Below are positions 5,661-13,809 of a stretch of 14,117 nt of DNA, in pieces; position 1 is the first letter of the stretch; the number at the start of each line of letters is the position of its first letter. This stretch comes from Pseudomonadota bacterium (GTDB taxonomy: Bacteria; Pseudomonadota; Alphaproteobacteria; Ferrovibrionales; Ferrovibrionaceae). The DNA is taken from the NCBI GenBank assembly GCA_023434425.1, contig JAEYSS010000253.1:1-14117 (forward strand). The letters run 5' to 3'. The notes beneath the pieces are model-generated. The model ran no database searches. It was not told the DNA's origin and was given only the letters and a program-made list of their open reading frames with translations. A program made the translations under genes and the position numbers.

Positions 5661-6392
5661 TCAGCCGGCCGGGAAAACGTCGCCGGCCGTGACAGTCTGC
5701 CTGCGGCCGTCCGGCAATTCCAGCAGCAGCGCGCCGCTGTCGTCCAGCGCGACGAATGTCCCGTGCAGCTCGGAATCCGGCAGCCGCACGATCACTGCCT
5801 GCCCCAGACCCTGTGCCCGCGCCAGCCAGGCCGTGCGCACCGGCGCGAAACCCTCGGCCTGCCAGCGGTCATACCAGTAGCCGTAGCGCGCCAGCAGCCA
5901 CCCTGCAAAGTCTTCCGGTGTCACAGTCACGCCATGCGCGGCCAGTGAGGTAACCGGATAAAGCGTTTCCGCAGGATGCCAGGCGAGATTGACGCCGATG
6001 CCGACCGTGACCCAGCCCAGCGCGCCATCGGGCCCCGTGCGGGATTCGAGCAGGATGCCGGCGATCTTGGCGCCGTTGACCAGCACGTCGTTCGGCCACT
6101 TACATGTCAGTTTGCCAGGCACTGCGGTCAGATCGAGCGCCTCCAGCAACGCGACAGCTGTGAGGAAGGACAAGGTTGCGGCCTGGCCCGGCGTGCTGTG
6201 GGGCCGCAGCAGCAGCGAGAGAAACAGATTGCCCGGTGGCGAGTCCCAGACGCGGCCACGCCGGCCGCGACCGGCGGTCTGCTGTTTCGCCAGCACCGCG
6301 AGGCCTTCCGTTACGCCAGCTTCAGCCTGGCGACGGACTTCCTCATTGGTGCTGTCGAGGCTGTCGAAGACCTGCAGCCTCCAGGCAACCAT
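5661..6392 (-). CDS. birA: Biotin--[biotin carboxyl-carrier protein] ligase, no DNA-binding domain
   Basis: Activates biotin with ATP and attaches it to a lysine of carboxylase carrier domains (acetyl-CoA, propionyl-CoA or pyruvate carboxylases). The 243-residue protein has the catalytic domain from its first residues: DSTNEE at 13-18, the biotinyl-adenylate loop GRGRRGR at 41-47, KWPND at 98-102 and KIAGILLE at 109-116, then a C-terminal SH3-like domain around residues 195-243. The N-terminal helix-turn-helix of E. coli BirA is absent, so it is a monofunctional ligase and cannot repress biotin genes by itself. It starts six bases past the nuoN stop without an obvious ribosome site, suggesting coupling to the end of the complex I operon. 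This position downstream of nuoN is, as I recall, common in alphaproteobacteria. Confidence 0.95.
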   Translation of the reverse strand: MVAWRLQVFDSLDSTNEEVRRQAEAGVTEGLAVLAKQQTAGRGRRGRVWDSPPGNLFLSLLLRPHSTPGQAATLSFLTAVALLEALDLTAVPGKLTCKWPNDVLVNGAKIAGILLESRTGPDGALGWVTVGIGVNLAWHPAETLYPVTSLAAHGVTVTPEDFAGWLLARYGYWYDRWQAEGFAPVRTAWLARAQGLGQAVIVRLPDSELHGTFVALDDSGALLLELPDGRRQTVTAGDVFPAG

Positions 6393-6398
6393 GCTGGC

Positions 6399-7835
6399 TT
6401 ACGGGAACAGGGCCTTGGCGGCCGTGCCGGCCATGCTGAGCAGTGGTGCCGGCCAGATGAAGAACAGCATGGTGAACAGCCCGGTCACGGTCATCACCGC
6501 ACCCAGCTCGCCACGCACCGGCTTGGCCAGCGGCTCGGACACGTCGTCGAAATACATGATCTTGACTATACGCAGATAGTAATAGGCGCCCACCACCGAG
6601 CTGAGCACGCCGATCACTGCCAGCGTATAGAGGCCAGCGTTAATGGCGGACATGAAGATGTAGAACTTGCCGAAGAAGCCGGCCAGCGGCGGCACGCCGG
6701 CGAGCGAGAACATGAATGCGGCCAGCAGCAAGGCCATGCCCGGATGGGTCTTGGCCAGACCGGCGAGATCGCCGACGCCCTCGACCATCTGGTCCTTCTG
6801 GCGCATGCAGAGAATGCAGGCGAACGTCCCGACATTCATGGCGAGATAGATCGCCAGATAGATCAGGATGCCGCGCACGCCCTCTTCCGTGCCGGCCGCC
6901 AGCCCGATCAGGGCATAGCCGACATGGCCGATGGACGAATATGCCATCAGGCGCTTGATATTGGTCTGCGCGATGGCGGCAAAAGCGCCGAGCAGCATGG
7001 AGAGCGCGCTGACCACGATGATGATCTGCTGCCATTCATGGGCGATGTCGCCGAACGGCGTCAGGATCGCGCGCACGAACAGCGCCATGGCGGCCACCTT
7101 GGGCGCGACGGCGAAGAAGGCCGTCACCGGCGTCGGCGCGCCTTCATAGACGTCCGGCGTCCACATATGGAAGGGCACGGCCGAGACCTTGAAGGCCAGG
7201 CCGGCCGAGAGGAAGACGATACCGACCACGAGGCCGATGGAAGCCTGGCCACCAAGCGCCTGGGCGATCTGGGCGAAATTGGTCGAGCCGGCGAAGCCGT
7301 AGATCATCGACGCGCCGTAGAGCAGCATGCCGGACGACAGCGCACCCAGCACGAAATACTTCAGGCCGGCTTCGGTGGCACGACCGGAATCGCGCTTGAA
7401 GGCCGCCAGCACATACAGCGACAGCGACTGCAGTTCGAGGCCGAGATAGAGGGCGATCAGGTCGTTGGCCGAGACCATCATCATCATGCCGGTGCTGGCC
7501 AGCAGGATCAGCACGGGATACTCGAACCGCTCCATCCGCTCGTAGCGGTTATAGCCGAGCGACAGCACGATGGCGAAAGCCGAGCCGAGCAGGATCAGCA
7601 CCTTGGCGAAACGGCCGAAGCCGTCGGCCACGAAGAGCCCGCCGAAGGTGGCGACCGTTTCCGCGGGCTGCATGGCGACCAGCGCGATCGCGATCAGCAA
7701 CGCGAGCACGGCCAGCCAGGACACGGCGCGGGTCGAACCATCGCCCCGAAAGACGCCGAACATCAGCAGCGCCATGGCCGAGAGCGCAAGCCAGAGTTCC
7801 GGATAGGCAGGCGCGAGTGCGGGCAGAGCGGTCAC
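6399..7835 (-). CDS. nuoN: NADH-quinone oxidoreductase subunit N
   Basis: One of the three antiporter-like, proton-translocating membrane subunits of complex I. The 478-residue protein has many hydrophobic helices. Key charged residues are in place: Glu134 (in GLELQSLSLY), Lys159 (GLKYFVLG), Lys216 (LAFKVSAVPFH) and Lys246 (VAPKVAA), with a further Lys in the C-terminal part (AGFFGKFY). HMWTPDVYEGAPTPVTAF at 223-240 is a strong family signature. The start is a GTG at 7835 with TAGGAG eight bases before it; the ribosome site includes the TAG stop of nuoM, so translation is probably coupled. The open frame reaches back to 7967 inside nuoM, but that extension is not gene-like. It is the last nuo gene and is followed directly by birA with no terminator seen. 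Confidence 0.97.
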   Translation of the reverse strand: MTALPALAPAYPELWLALSAMALLMFGVFRGDGSTRAVSWLAVLALLIAIALVAMQPAETVATFGGLFVADGFGRFAKVLILLGSAFAIVLSLGYNRYERMERFEYPVLILLASTGMMMMVSANDLIALYLGLELQSLSLYVLAAFKRDSGRATEAGLKYFVLGALSSGMLLYGASMIYGFAGSTNFAQIAQALGGQASIGLVVGIVFLSAGLAFKVSAVPFHMWTPDVYEGAPTPVTAFFAVAPKVAAMALFVRAILTPFGDIAHEWQQIIIVVSALSMLLGAFAAIAQTNIKRLMAYSSIGHVGYALIGLAAGTEEGVRGILIYLAIYLAMNVGTFACILCMRQKDQMVEGVGDLAGLAKTHPGMALLLAAFMFSLAGVPPLAGFFGKFYIFMSAINAGLYTLAVIGVLSSVVGAYYYLRIVKIMYFDDVSEPLAKPVRGELGAVMTVTGLFTMLFFIWPAPLLSMAGTAAKALFP

Positions 7836-7846
7836 GGTTGAAACTC

Positions 7847-9361
7847 CTAGCGGGCTGCGGTGGCCACGGCCTTGGCGGCGGCCATCGCGGTCTGGTGCTG
7901 GTCGAGCAGATGTTTGACCGAGGCGGCCATCACATCGAAGAACGGCGCCGGATAGATACCCATCCACAACGTCATGATCACCAGCGGTGCAAAGATGGCG
8001 ATCTCACGCGGCGACAGGTCGACCATCGCCTTGAGGTCGGCCTTGGTCAGCTCTCCGAAGATGACCCGGCGATAGAGATACAGCGCATAGGCCGCAGCAA
8101 AAATCACGCCCGACGTGGCGATCAGCGCGACCCAGGTGTTGGCCTGGAAGGCGCCGACCAGGGTGAGCAACTCGCCGACGAAGCCGCCGGTGCCCGGCAG
8201 GCCGACATTGGCCATGGTGAACAGCATGAAGATCGCGGCGTATTTCGGCATATTGTTGGCCAGGCCGCCGTAGCGCGCGATCTCGCGGGTATGCAGCCGG
8301 TCGTAGACCACGCCGACGCAGAGGAACAGCGCGCCCGAAATGATCCCATGGCTCAGCATCTGGAAGATGGCGCCTTCGATGCCCTGCGTGTTCAGCGCGA
8401 AGATGCCCATGGTGACGAAGCCCATATGCGCCACCGAAGAATAGGCGATCAGCTTCTTCATGTCCTCCTGCACCAGCGCCACCACCGAGGCGTAGACGAT
8501 GGCGATCACGCTGAGCGCGAAGACGAAGGGCGCGAAGTATTCCGAGGCAATCGGGAACATTGGCAGCGAGAAGCGCAGGAAGCCGTAGCCGCCCATCTTC
8601 AGCAGAACGGCGGCCAGGATCACCGAACCGGCGGTCGGCGCTTCGACATGGGCATCCGGCAGCCAGGTATGCACCGGCCACATCGGCATCTTCACCGCAA
8701 AGGAGGCGAAGAAGGCGAGCCAGAGCCAGGTCTGCGCATTGGCTGAGAACAGCCCGGTCTTCATCAGGCTCGGGATGTCGGTCGTGCCGGCGGTGAAATA
8801 CATGTACAGCAGCGCCAGCAGCAGCAGCACCGAGCCGAGCAGCGTGTAGAGGAAGAACTTGAAGCTGGCATAGATGCGGCGCTTGCCGCCCCAGATGCCG
8901 ATGATCAGGAACATCGGGATCAGGCCGGCTTCGAACAACAGATAGAACAGCACCAGGTCGAGCGCGCAGAACACGCCGACCATCAGGGTTTCCATGACCA
9001 GGAAGGCGATCATGTATTCCTTGACGCGATGCTCCACCGACTCCCAGCTGGCCAGGATGCAGAACGGCATCAGGAAAGTGGTGAGGATGACGAACAGCAT
9101 GGAAATGCCGTCGACACCCATATGGTAGTTGATGCCGGCGCCGATCCACTCGGCCTTCTCGACGAACTGGAAGGTGGCCGTCGAATTATCGAAATTCAGC
9201 CAGATCAGCAGCGATACCAGGAAGGTGATCGTGGTGGTCCACAACGCCACCGACCGGGCATTGCGGGCGACAATCTCCTCCGGTCCGCGCGCCAGGAAGA
9301 TGAAGGCGGCGCCGACCAGCGGCAGGAAGGTGACGATCGACAGCAAGGGCATGCTCGACAT
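7847..9361 (-). CDS. nuoM: NADH-quinone oxidoreductase subunit M
   Basis: Antiporter-like proton-pumping subunit in the membrane arm of complex I. The 504-residue protein shows Glu144 (in LLFEAGLIPMFLIIG), Lys224 (FAVKMPMWPVHTWLPDAH) and Lys255 (VLLKMGGYG), matching the essential Glu and Lys positions of this subunit, and the family motif HVEAPTAGSVILA. The preferred start is ATG at 9361, four bases beyond the nuoL stop (MSSMPLLSIV). ATGs at 9382 (inside nuoL) and 9352 are alternatives. The ribosome site is weak (GGGG about ten bases away), which fits re-initiation after nuoL. The C-terminal tail is Ala-rich. No damage is visible. Confidence 0.97.
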   Translation of the reverse strand: MSSMPLLSIVTFLPLVGAAFIFLARGPEEIVARNARSVALWTTTITFLVSLLIWLNFDNSTATFQFVEKAEWIGAGINYHMGVDGISMLFVILTTFLMPFCILASWESVEHRVKEYMIAFLVMETLMVGVFCALDLVLFYLLFEAGLIPMFLIIGIWGGKRRIYASFKFFLYTLLGSVLLLLALLYMYFTAGTTDIPSLMKTGLFSANAQTWLWLAFFASFAVKMPMWPVHTWLPDAHVEAPTAGSVILAAVLLKMGGYGFLRFSLPMFPIASEYFAPFVFALSVIAIVYASVVALVQEDMKKLIAYSSVAHMGFVTMGIFALNTQGIEGAIFQMLSHGIISGALFLCVGVVYDRLHTREIARYGGLANNMPKYAAIFMLFTMANVGLPGTGGFVGELLTLVGAFQANTWVALIATSGVIFAAAYALYLYRRVIFGELTKADLKAMVDLSPREIAIFAPLVIMTLWMGIYPAPFFDVMAASVKHLLDQHQTAMAAAKAVATAAR

Positions 9362-9365
9362 CGGA

Positions 9366-11300
9366 TTAGTGCCCCATCGCACTGAAGAAATAGGTCACCA
9401 GCGCCGCCACGCCGATCAGCATGGCAAAGGCATAGTGATAGACATAACCGGACTGCAGGATCGAGGCGCGCCGGGCCAGACGCACGACCGTGGCGGCCAG
9501 GCCATCGGGGCCGAGGCCGTCGATGATCTTGCCATCGCCACCCTTCCACAGCAGCCGGCCGAGCCAGAAGGTCGGACGCACGAAGATGCGGTCATACAGC
9601 TCGTCGAAATACCACTTGTTCAGCAGGAAGCTGTAGAGCAGCGGCTGCTGGGCGGCGACGCGGTGCGGCAGGCTGGTGTCGCGGATATAGGCGATCCAGG
9701 CGATGAAGATGCCGATCACGCCCACGATAATGGGGCCAACCTTGACGAGGAACGGCACGTGATGCGCCTCGTCCATCGCCTTGTGGTTTTCCAGGATCAG
9801 GATCGAACTGCCCCAGAACTCCTTCCAGTGATGGCCGATGAAACCGTCGTGGAAGGCAATGCCGGCGAAGACCGCGCCAAGCGCCAGCACAAAGAGCGGT
9901 GCCAGCATGATCATCGGGCTTTCATGCACGTGTTCCATCACGTGATGATCGGCGCGCGGCTTGCCGTGGAAGGTCATGAACAGCAGGCGCCAGGAATAGA
10001 AGGCGGTCAGGATCGCCGCCGCCATACCCATGATATAGGCATACTGCCCGACCCCGCCGGCGGCATAGGCCACTTCAAGGATCATGTCCTTGGAATAGTA
10101 ACCGGCGAAGATCGGGAAGCCGGCAAGCGCCAGGCTGCCGATCCACATCATGGCGTAGGTGACCTTGATGTGCTTCCACAACCCGCCCATGCGGCGCATG
10201 TCCTGCTCGCCATCGACGGCATGGATCACCGAGCCGGCGCCGAGGAACAGCAGCGCCTTGAAGAAGGCATGCGTGAACAGGTGGAAGATCGCGGCCGGGT
10301 AGGCCGAGACGCCCAGCGCGAAGAACATGTAGCCGAGCTGCGAGCAGGTCGAATAGGCGATCACGCGCTTGATGTCATTCTGCGCCAGGCCGACGGTGGC
10401 GGCGAAGAAGGCCGTGCTGGCGCCGATCACGGCGACGAAGGCCAGCGTATCCGGCGCGTATTCGAACAGGGGCGAGCAGCGCGCGACCATGAAGACGCCG
10501 GCGGTCACCATCGTGGCGGCATGGATCAGTGCCGAGACCGGGGTCGGGCCCTCCATGGCGTCCGGCAGCCAGGTATGCAGGCCGAGCTGGGCCGACTTGC
10601 CCATGGCGCCGAGGAACAGCAGGAAGGTGGCGACGGTCAGAATGTCCCAGTCCTTCCACAGGAAGTGGAAGGTCTTGCCGGCGAGATCGGGCGCTGCCGC
10701 GAAGACGGCGTCGAAGTTGACGCTGCCGGTGGCGAAGAACAGCGCCATGATGCCGAGCGCGAAGCCGAAATCGCCGACGCGGTTGACCACGAAGGCCTTG
10801 ATCGAGGCGGCATTGGCCGAAGGCTTGTGGTACCAGAAGCCGATCAGCAGGTAAGACGCCAGGCCGACACCTTCCCAGCCCATATAGAGCTGCACGAAGT
10901 TGTCCGCCGTGATCAGCATCAGCATGGCGAAAGTGAACAGCGACAGGTAGGCGAAGAAGCGCGGCCGATGCGGATCGTGGCTCATATAGCCGACGGAATA
11001 GACATGCACGACGGCCGACACGGTGTTGACCACCACCAGCATCACCGCGGTGAGCTGATCGATCTTCAGCGCCCAATCGACGCTGAACGTGCCGGAATCG
11101 ATCCAGTCGAGCACCTTCACGGTGACGACCATGCCCTTGGAAATCACGAGATAGAAGGCGACCCAGGACAGCACGGCCGAGATGATCACCGCGACGCAGG
11201 TGACGGCCATCGAGGCGGCGTCGCCGATGCGGCGGCCGAACAGGCCGGCGATAATGGCGGCCAGCAGCGGCAGGAAAACGATCAGATGGTACATCGTCAT
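9366..11300 (-). CDS. nuoL: NADH-quinone oxidoreductase subunit L
   Basis: The distal antiporter-like subunit of the complex I membrane arm, which also provides the long lateral helix running along the arm. At 644 residues it is full length. Signature stretches include MGWEGVGLASYLLIGFWYHK (140-159) with Glu143, NRVGDFGF with Asp177, GKSAQLGLHTWLPDAMEGPT with Lys235, His260, and HLFTHAFFKALLFLGAGSVI (340-359) with His340, His344 and Lys348. These correspond to residues important for proton transfer in the family. GAGG six bases before the ATG overlaps the TGA of nuoK. A second ATG two codons later is possible. A 745-codon frame on the opposite strand is a shadow with an abnormal His/Gln/Arg/Asp-rich composition. 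Confidence 0.98.
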   Translation of the reverse strand: MTMYHLIVFLPLLAAIIAGLFGRRIGDAASMAVTCVAVIISAVLSWVAFYLVISKGMVVTVKVLDWIDSGTFSVDWALKIDQLTAVMLVVVNTVSAVVHVYSVGYMSHDPHRPRFFAYLSLFTFAMLMLITADNFVQLYMGWEGVGLASYLLIGFWYHKPSANAASIKAFVVNRVGDFGFALGIMALFFATGSVNFDAVFAAAPDLAGKTFHFLWKDWDILTVATFLLFLGAMGKSAQLGLHTWLPDAMEGPTPVSALIHAATMVTAGVFMVARCSPLFEYAPDTLAFVAVIGASTAFFAATVGLAQNDIKRVIAYSTCSQLGYMFFALGVSAYPAAIFHLFTHAFFKALLFLGAGSVIHAVDGEQDMRRMGGLWKHIKVTYAMMWIGSLALAGFPIFAGYYSKDMILEVAYAAGGVGQYAYIMGMAAAILTAFYSWRLLFMTFHGKPRADHHVMEHVHESPMIMLAPLFVLALGAVFAGIAFHDGFIGHHWKEFWGSSILILENHKAMDEAHHVPFLVKVGPIIVGVIGIFIAWIAYIRDTSLPHRVAAQQPLLYSFLLNKWYFDELYDRIFVRPTFWLGRLLWKGGDGKIIDGLGPDGLAATVVRLARRASILQSGYVYHYAFAMLIGVAALVTYFFSAMGH

Positions 11301-11308
11301 CGCTGGCC

Positions 11309-11617
11309 TCAGCCCTTCATCATATTGATGTCTTCAACCGCGATGGTGCCGCGGTTGCGGAAGTAAACGACCAGGATTGCCAGGCCGATGGCCGCCTCGC
11401 CCGCCGCCACCGTCAGCACGAACAGGGCGAAGACCTGGCCGACCAGATCGTTCAGGTGGGTGGAAAACGCCACCAGGTTGATGTTGACGGCGAGCAGCAT
11501 CAGTTCGATCGACATCAGGATGACAATCACGTTCTTGCGGTTCAGGAAAATGCCGAGAATCCCCAGCGTGAACAGGATCGCCGCAACGGTCAGGTAATGT
11601 CCGAGGCCGATGGTCAT
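11309..11617 (-). CDS. nuoK: NADH-quinone oxidoreductase subunit K
   Basis: Small three-helix membrane subunit of complex I, related to MrpC/ND4L. The 102 residues are the standard length. Glu38 (in LMSIELMLLAVNINLVAF) and Glu74 (in VAAGEAAIGLAILV) are the two conserved buried acids that link the quinone end to the antiporter subunits. It begins two bases after the nuoJ stop, with AGGGA about nine bases upstream of the ATG at the very end of nuoJ. nuoL follows eight bases later. Confidence 0.98.
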   Translation of the reverse strand: MTIGLGHYLTVAAILFTLGILGIFLNRKNVIVILMSIELMLLAVNINLVAFSTHLNDLVGQVFALFVLTVAAGEAAIGLAILVVYFRNRGTIAVEDINMMKG

Positions 11618-11619
11618 GG

Positions 11620-12234
11620 TCAGATTCCCTTCCTCGGCTCGACCTTGCGGATCGCCACCGCCTCGTCGCGCGGGCGATGGACCTGCTCGGAAATGCTCTG
11701 GCGCTTCACGCCGGGGCGCGAGCGCAGCGTCAGCACGATGGCGCCGATCATGGCGACCAGCAGGATCAGCCCGGCGCCCTGGAACAGGTAGATATATTTG
11801 GTATAGAGCACCGCACCCAGCGCATGGGTGTTGGTGACCTGGTCGAGCGCCGGGATCGGATCGGCCGCGACCGATCTGGCTTCAGGCGCAACCACCCAGC
11901 CGCCCAGCACCATCACCAGCTCAATCAGCAGAACGACGCCGATCATGCCGCCGACCGGAAGATACTGCAGGAAGCCCTGGCGCAGCTCGACGAAATTGAT
12001 GTCGAGCATCATCACCACGAAGAGGAACAGCACCGCCACGGCGCCGACATAGACGATCACCAGCAGCATGCCGAGGAACTCGGCGCCCATCAGCACGAAC
12101 AGGCCGGCCGCGTTGAAGAATGCCAGGATCAGGAACAGCACGCTGTGCACAGGATTGCGCGAGGCGATCACCATGAAGCCGGAGGCCACGGTGATGGCTG
12201 CGAACAGATAGAAGGCCAGAGCCTGGATAATCAT
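11620..12234 (-). CDS. nuoJ: NADH-quinone oxidoreductase subunit J
   Basis: Membrane subunit (ND6-like) of complex I whose third helix changes shape during the catalytic cycle. The 204-residue protein has five predicted helices. The diagnostic segment is GAEFLGMLLVIVYVGAVAVL (50-69), with Glu52 and Tyr62, followed by FVVMMLDIN. The C-terminal tail of about 40 residues (from TLRSRPGVKRQS) is basic and soluble, and length there varies in the family. GAGGGGG lies six bases before the ATG. nuoI ends 26 bp upstream. Confidence 0.97.
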   Translation of the reverse strand: MIIQALAFYLFAAITVASGFMVIASRNPVHSVLFLILAFFNAAGLFVLMGAEFLGMLLVIVYVGAVAVLFLFVVMMLDINFVELRQGFLQYLPVGGMIGVVLLIELVMVLGGWVVAPEARSVAADPIPALDQVTNTHALGAVLYTKYIYLFQGAGLILLVAMIGAIVLTLRSRPGVKRQSISEQVHRPRDEAVAIRKVEPRKGI

Positions 12235-12260
12235 CGTCTACCCCCTCGCCTGCGGCGCGC

Positions 12261-12749
12261 TCATCGATACGGCGCGTCCGCGGCGATGTTCCGCGAAATC
12301 TCGTATTCCCAGCGCTCGCCATTCGCGAGCAGCTTGGCCTTGTCGTAAAACAGCTCTTCGCGCGTCTCGGTGGCGAATTCGAAATTCGGCCCCTCGACGA
12401 TGGCATCGACCGGGCAGGCTTCCTGGCAGAAGCCGCAGTAGATGCACTTGGTCATATCGATGTCGTAGCGCGTCGTGCGGCGGCTGCCGTCGTCGCGAGG
12501 CTCGGCCTCGATGGTGATTGCCTGGGCCGGGCAGATCGCCTCGCACAGCTTGCACGCGATGCAGCGTTCCTCGCCGGTCGCGTAGCGGCGCAGCGCGTGC
12601 TCGCCGCGGAAACGCGGGCTCAGCGGCCCCTTCTCATAGGGGTAGTTCAGGGTGACGCGCTTGCGGAACATGTACTTGAAGGTCAAGGCCAGCCCCTTGG
12701 CCATGTCCTTCAGGAGCAGCATGCGTGCGCCTGATTCGAGGAAGCTCAT
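12261..12749 (-). CDS. nuoI: NADH-quinone oxidoreductase subunit I (two [4Fe-4S] clusters)
   Basis: Ferredoxin-like peripheral subunit of complex I that carries electrons through clusters N6a and N6b toward N2. The 162-residue protein has two CxxCxxCxxxCP motifs: Cys63, 66, 69, 73 (ERCIACKLCEAICP) and Cys102, 105, 108, 112 (TKCIYCGFCQEACPVDAI). The short length and the YPYEKGPLSPRFRGEHALRR stretch (36-55) match the alphaproteobacterial/mitochondrial TYKY type. AAGGAG lies eight bases before the ATG, one of the clearest ribosome sites here. It is separated from nuoH by 43 bp and from nuoJ by 26 bp. Confidence 0.98.
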   Translation of the reverse strand: MSFLESGARMLLLKDMAKGLALTFKYMFRKRVTLNYPYEKGPLSPRFRGEHALRRYATGEERCIACKLCEAICPAQAITIEAEPRDDGSRRTTRYDIDMTKCIYCGFCQEACPVDAIVEGPNFEFATETREELFYDKAKLLANGERWEYEISRNIAADAPYR

Positions 12750-12792
12750 ATCCGTCTCTCCTTCGTATCCCTGAGACGTGAAAATCGATCGC

Positions 12793-13809
12793 TTACTTGA
12801 TCCCCGGCGCGAGGCCGAAGAACACCAGCACGGCAGCGGTCAGCACCACCCAGAACAGCGAGACGGGCAGGAACACCTTCCAGCCGATCCGCATGAGCTG
12901 GTCGTAGCGGTAGCGCGGCAGGGTCGCACGCACCCAGATGAACACGAACAGCAGCGCCAGGATCTTGATGATGAACCAGATCGGACCCGGCACCCAGTTG
13001 AGCGGCGGGATGTCGAGCGGCGGCAGCCAGCCGCCCAGGAACAGGATCGAAGTGATCCCGCTCATCAGGATCATGTTGGCGTATTCGCCCAGCATGAACA
13101 GGCCGAAACCCATCGACGAATATTCGACCTGGTAGCCCGCGACCAGTTCCGATTCCGCTTCCGGCAGATCGAACGGATGGCGGTTGGTCTCGGCCAGCGC
13201 CGAGATGAAGAAGATCACGAACATCGGGAACAGCGGGATGAAGAACCAGATCTTCTTCTGCGCCATGACGATGTCGTTGAGGTTGAGCGAGCCGACGCAG
13301 AGCAGCACGGTGATGATGACGAAGCCCATCGAGACTTCGTAGGAGACCATCTGCGCCGACGAGCGGAGCGCGCCCAGGAAGGCGAAGCGCGAGTTCGAGG
13401 CCCAGCCGGCCATGATCAGGCCGTAGACGCCGAGCGAGGAGATCGCGAAGAGGTAGAGCACGCCGACATTGATGTCGGCGACCGCCCAGCCGTCGTTCAC
13501 CGGGATGACGGCCCAGGCCACCATCGCCAGGATGTAGGTCGTCATCGGCGCGGCCAGGAAGATGATCTTGTTGGCCGAGGTCGGGACGATGGTTTCCTTG
13601 AAGATCAGCTTGACCGCGTCGGCCCAGGGCTGCAGCAGGCCGAAAGGGCCGACCACGTTCGGCCCCATGCGCAGCTGCATCGCCGCCATCACCTTGCGCT
13701 CGTAGAGCGTCACGTAGGCGACGCCGACCACGACCGGCAGGATGATCGCCAGCGCCTTGGCGAGGATGATGATGAGGGGCCAGAGATAGCCTTGCCAGAA
13801 CTCAGCCAT
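12793..13809 (-). CDS. nuoH: NADH-quinone oxidoreductase subunit H
   Basis: Membrane subunit (ND1-like) that joins the peripheral arm to the membrane arm and helps form the quinone channel. At 338 residues it is of normal length with about eight helices. Diagnostic stretches are YERKVMAAMQLRMGPNVVGP (36-55), LLQPWADAVKLIFKE (58-72), ALRSSAQMVSYEVSMGF and AETNRHPFDLPEAESELVAG (206-225), with the conserved acidic loop residues in place. The ATG at 13809 (MAEFWQGYLWPL) lies inside the end of nuoG, an eight-base overlap; the open frame extends to 13914 within nuoG, but that part is Arg/Pro-rich and rejected. AAGG lies about 11 bases before the start. Confidence 0.98.
   Translation of the reverse strand: MAEFWQGYLWPLIIILAKALAIILPVVVGVAYVTLYERKVMAAMQLRMGPNVVGPFGLLQPWADAVKLIFKETIVPTSANKIIFLAAPMTTYILAMVAWAVIPVNDGWAVADINVGVLYLFAISSLGVYGLIMAGWASNSRFAFLGALRSSAQMVSYEVSMGFVIITVLLCVGSLNLNDIVMAQKKIWFFIPLFPMFVIFFISALAETNRHPFDLPEAESELVAGYQVEYSSMGFGLFMLGEYANMILMSGITSILFLGGWLPPLDIPPLNWVPGPIWFIIKILALLFVFIWVRATLPRYRYDQLMRIGWKVFLPVSLFWVVLTAAVLVFFGLAPGIK

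Noticed and set aside
5976..7841. 621-codon open frame on the plus strand opposite nuoN and birA
   Set aside because: Antisense shadow spanning two well-supported genes, with the same abnormal composition.
7836..7967. Upstream extension of the nuoN frame to 7967
   Set aside because: It lies wholly within the 3' end of nuoM and is Arg/Gly-rich; the GTG at 7835 has an excellent ribosome site and gives the normal NuoN N-terminus.
9129..11366. 745-codon open frame on the plus strand opposite nuoL
   Set aside because: Antisense shadow of nuoL and the start of nuoM: His/Gln/Asp/Glu/Arg-rich low-complexity product, no ribosome site or family pattern, while NuoL is unmistakable on the other strand.
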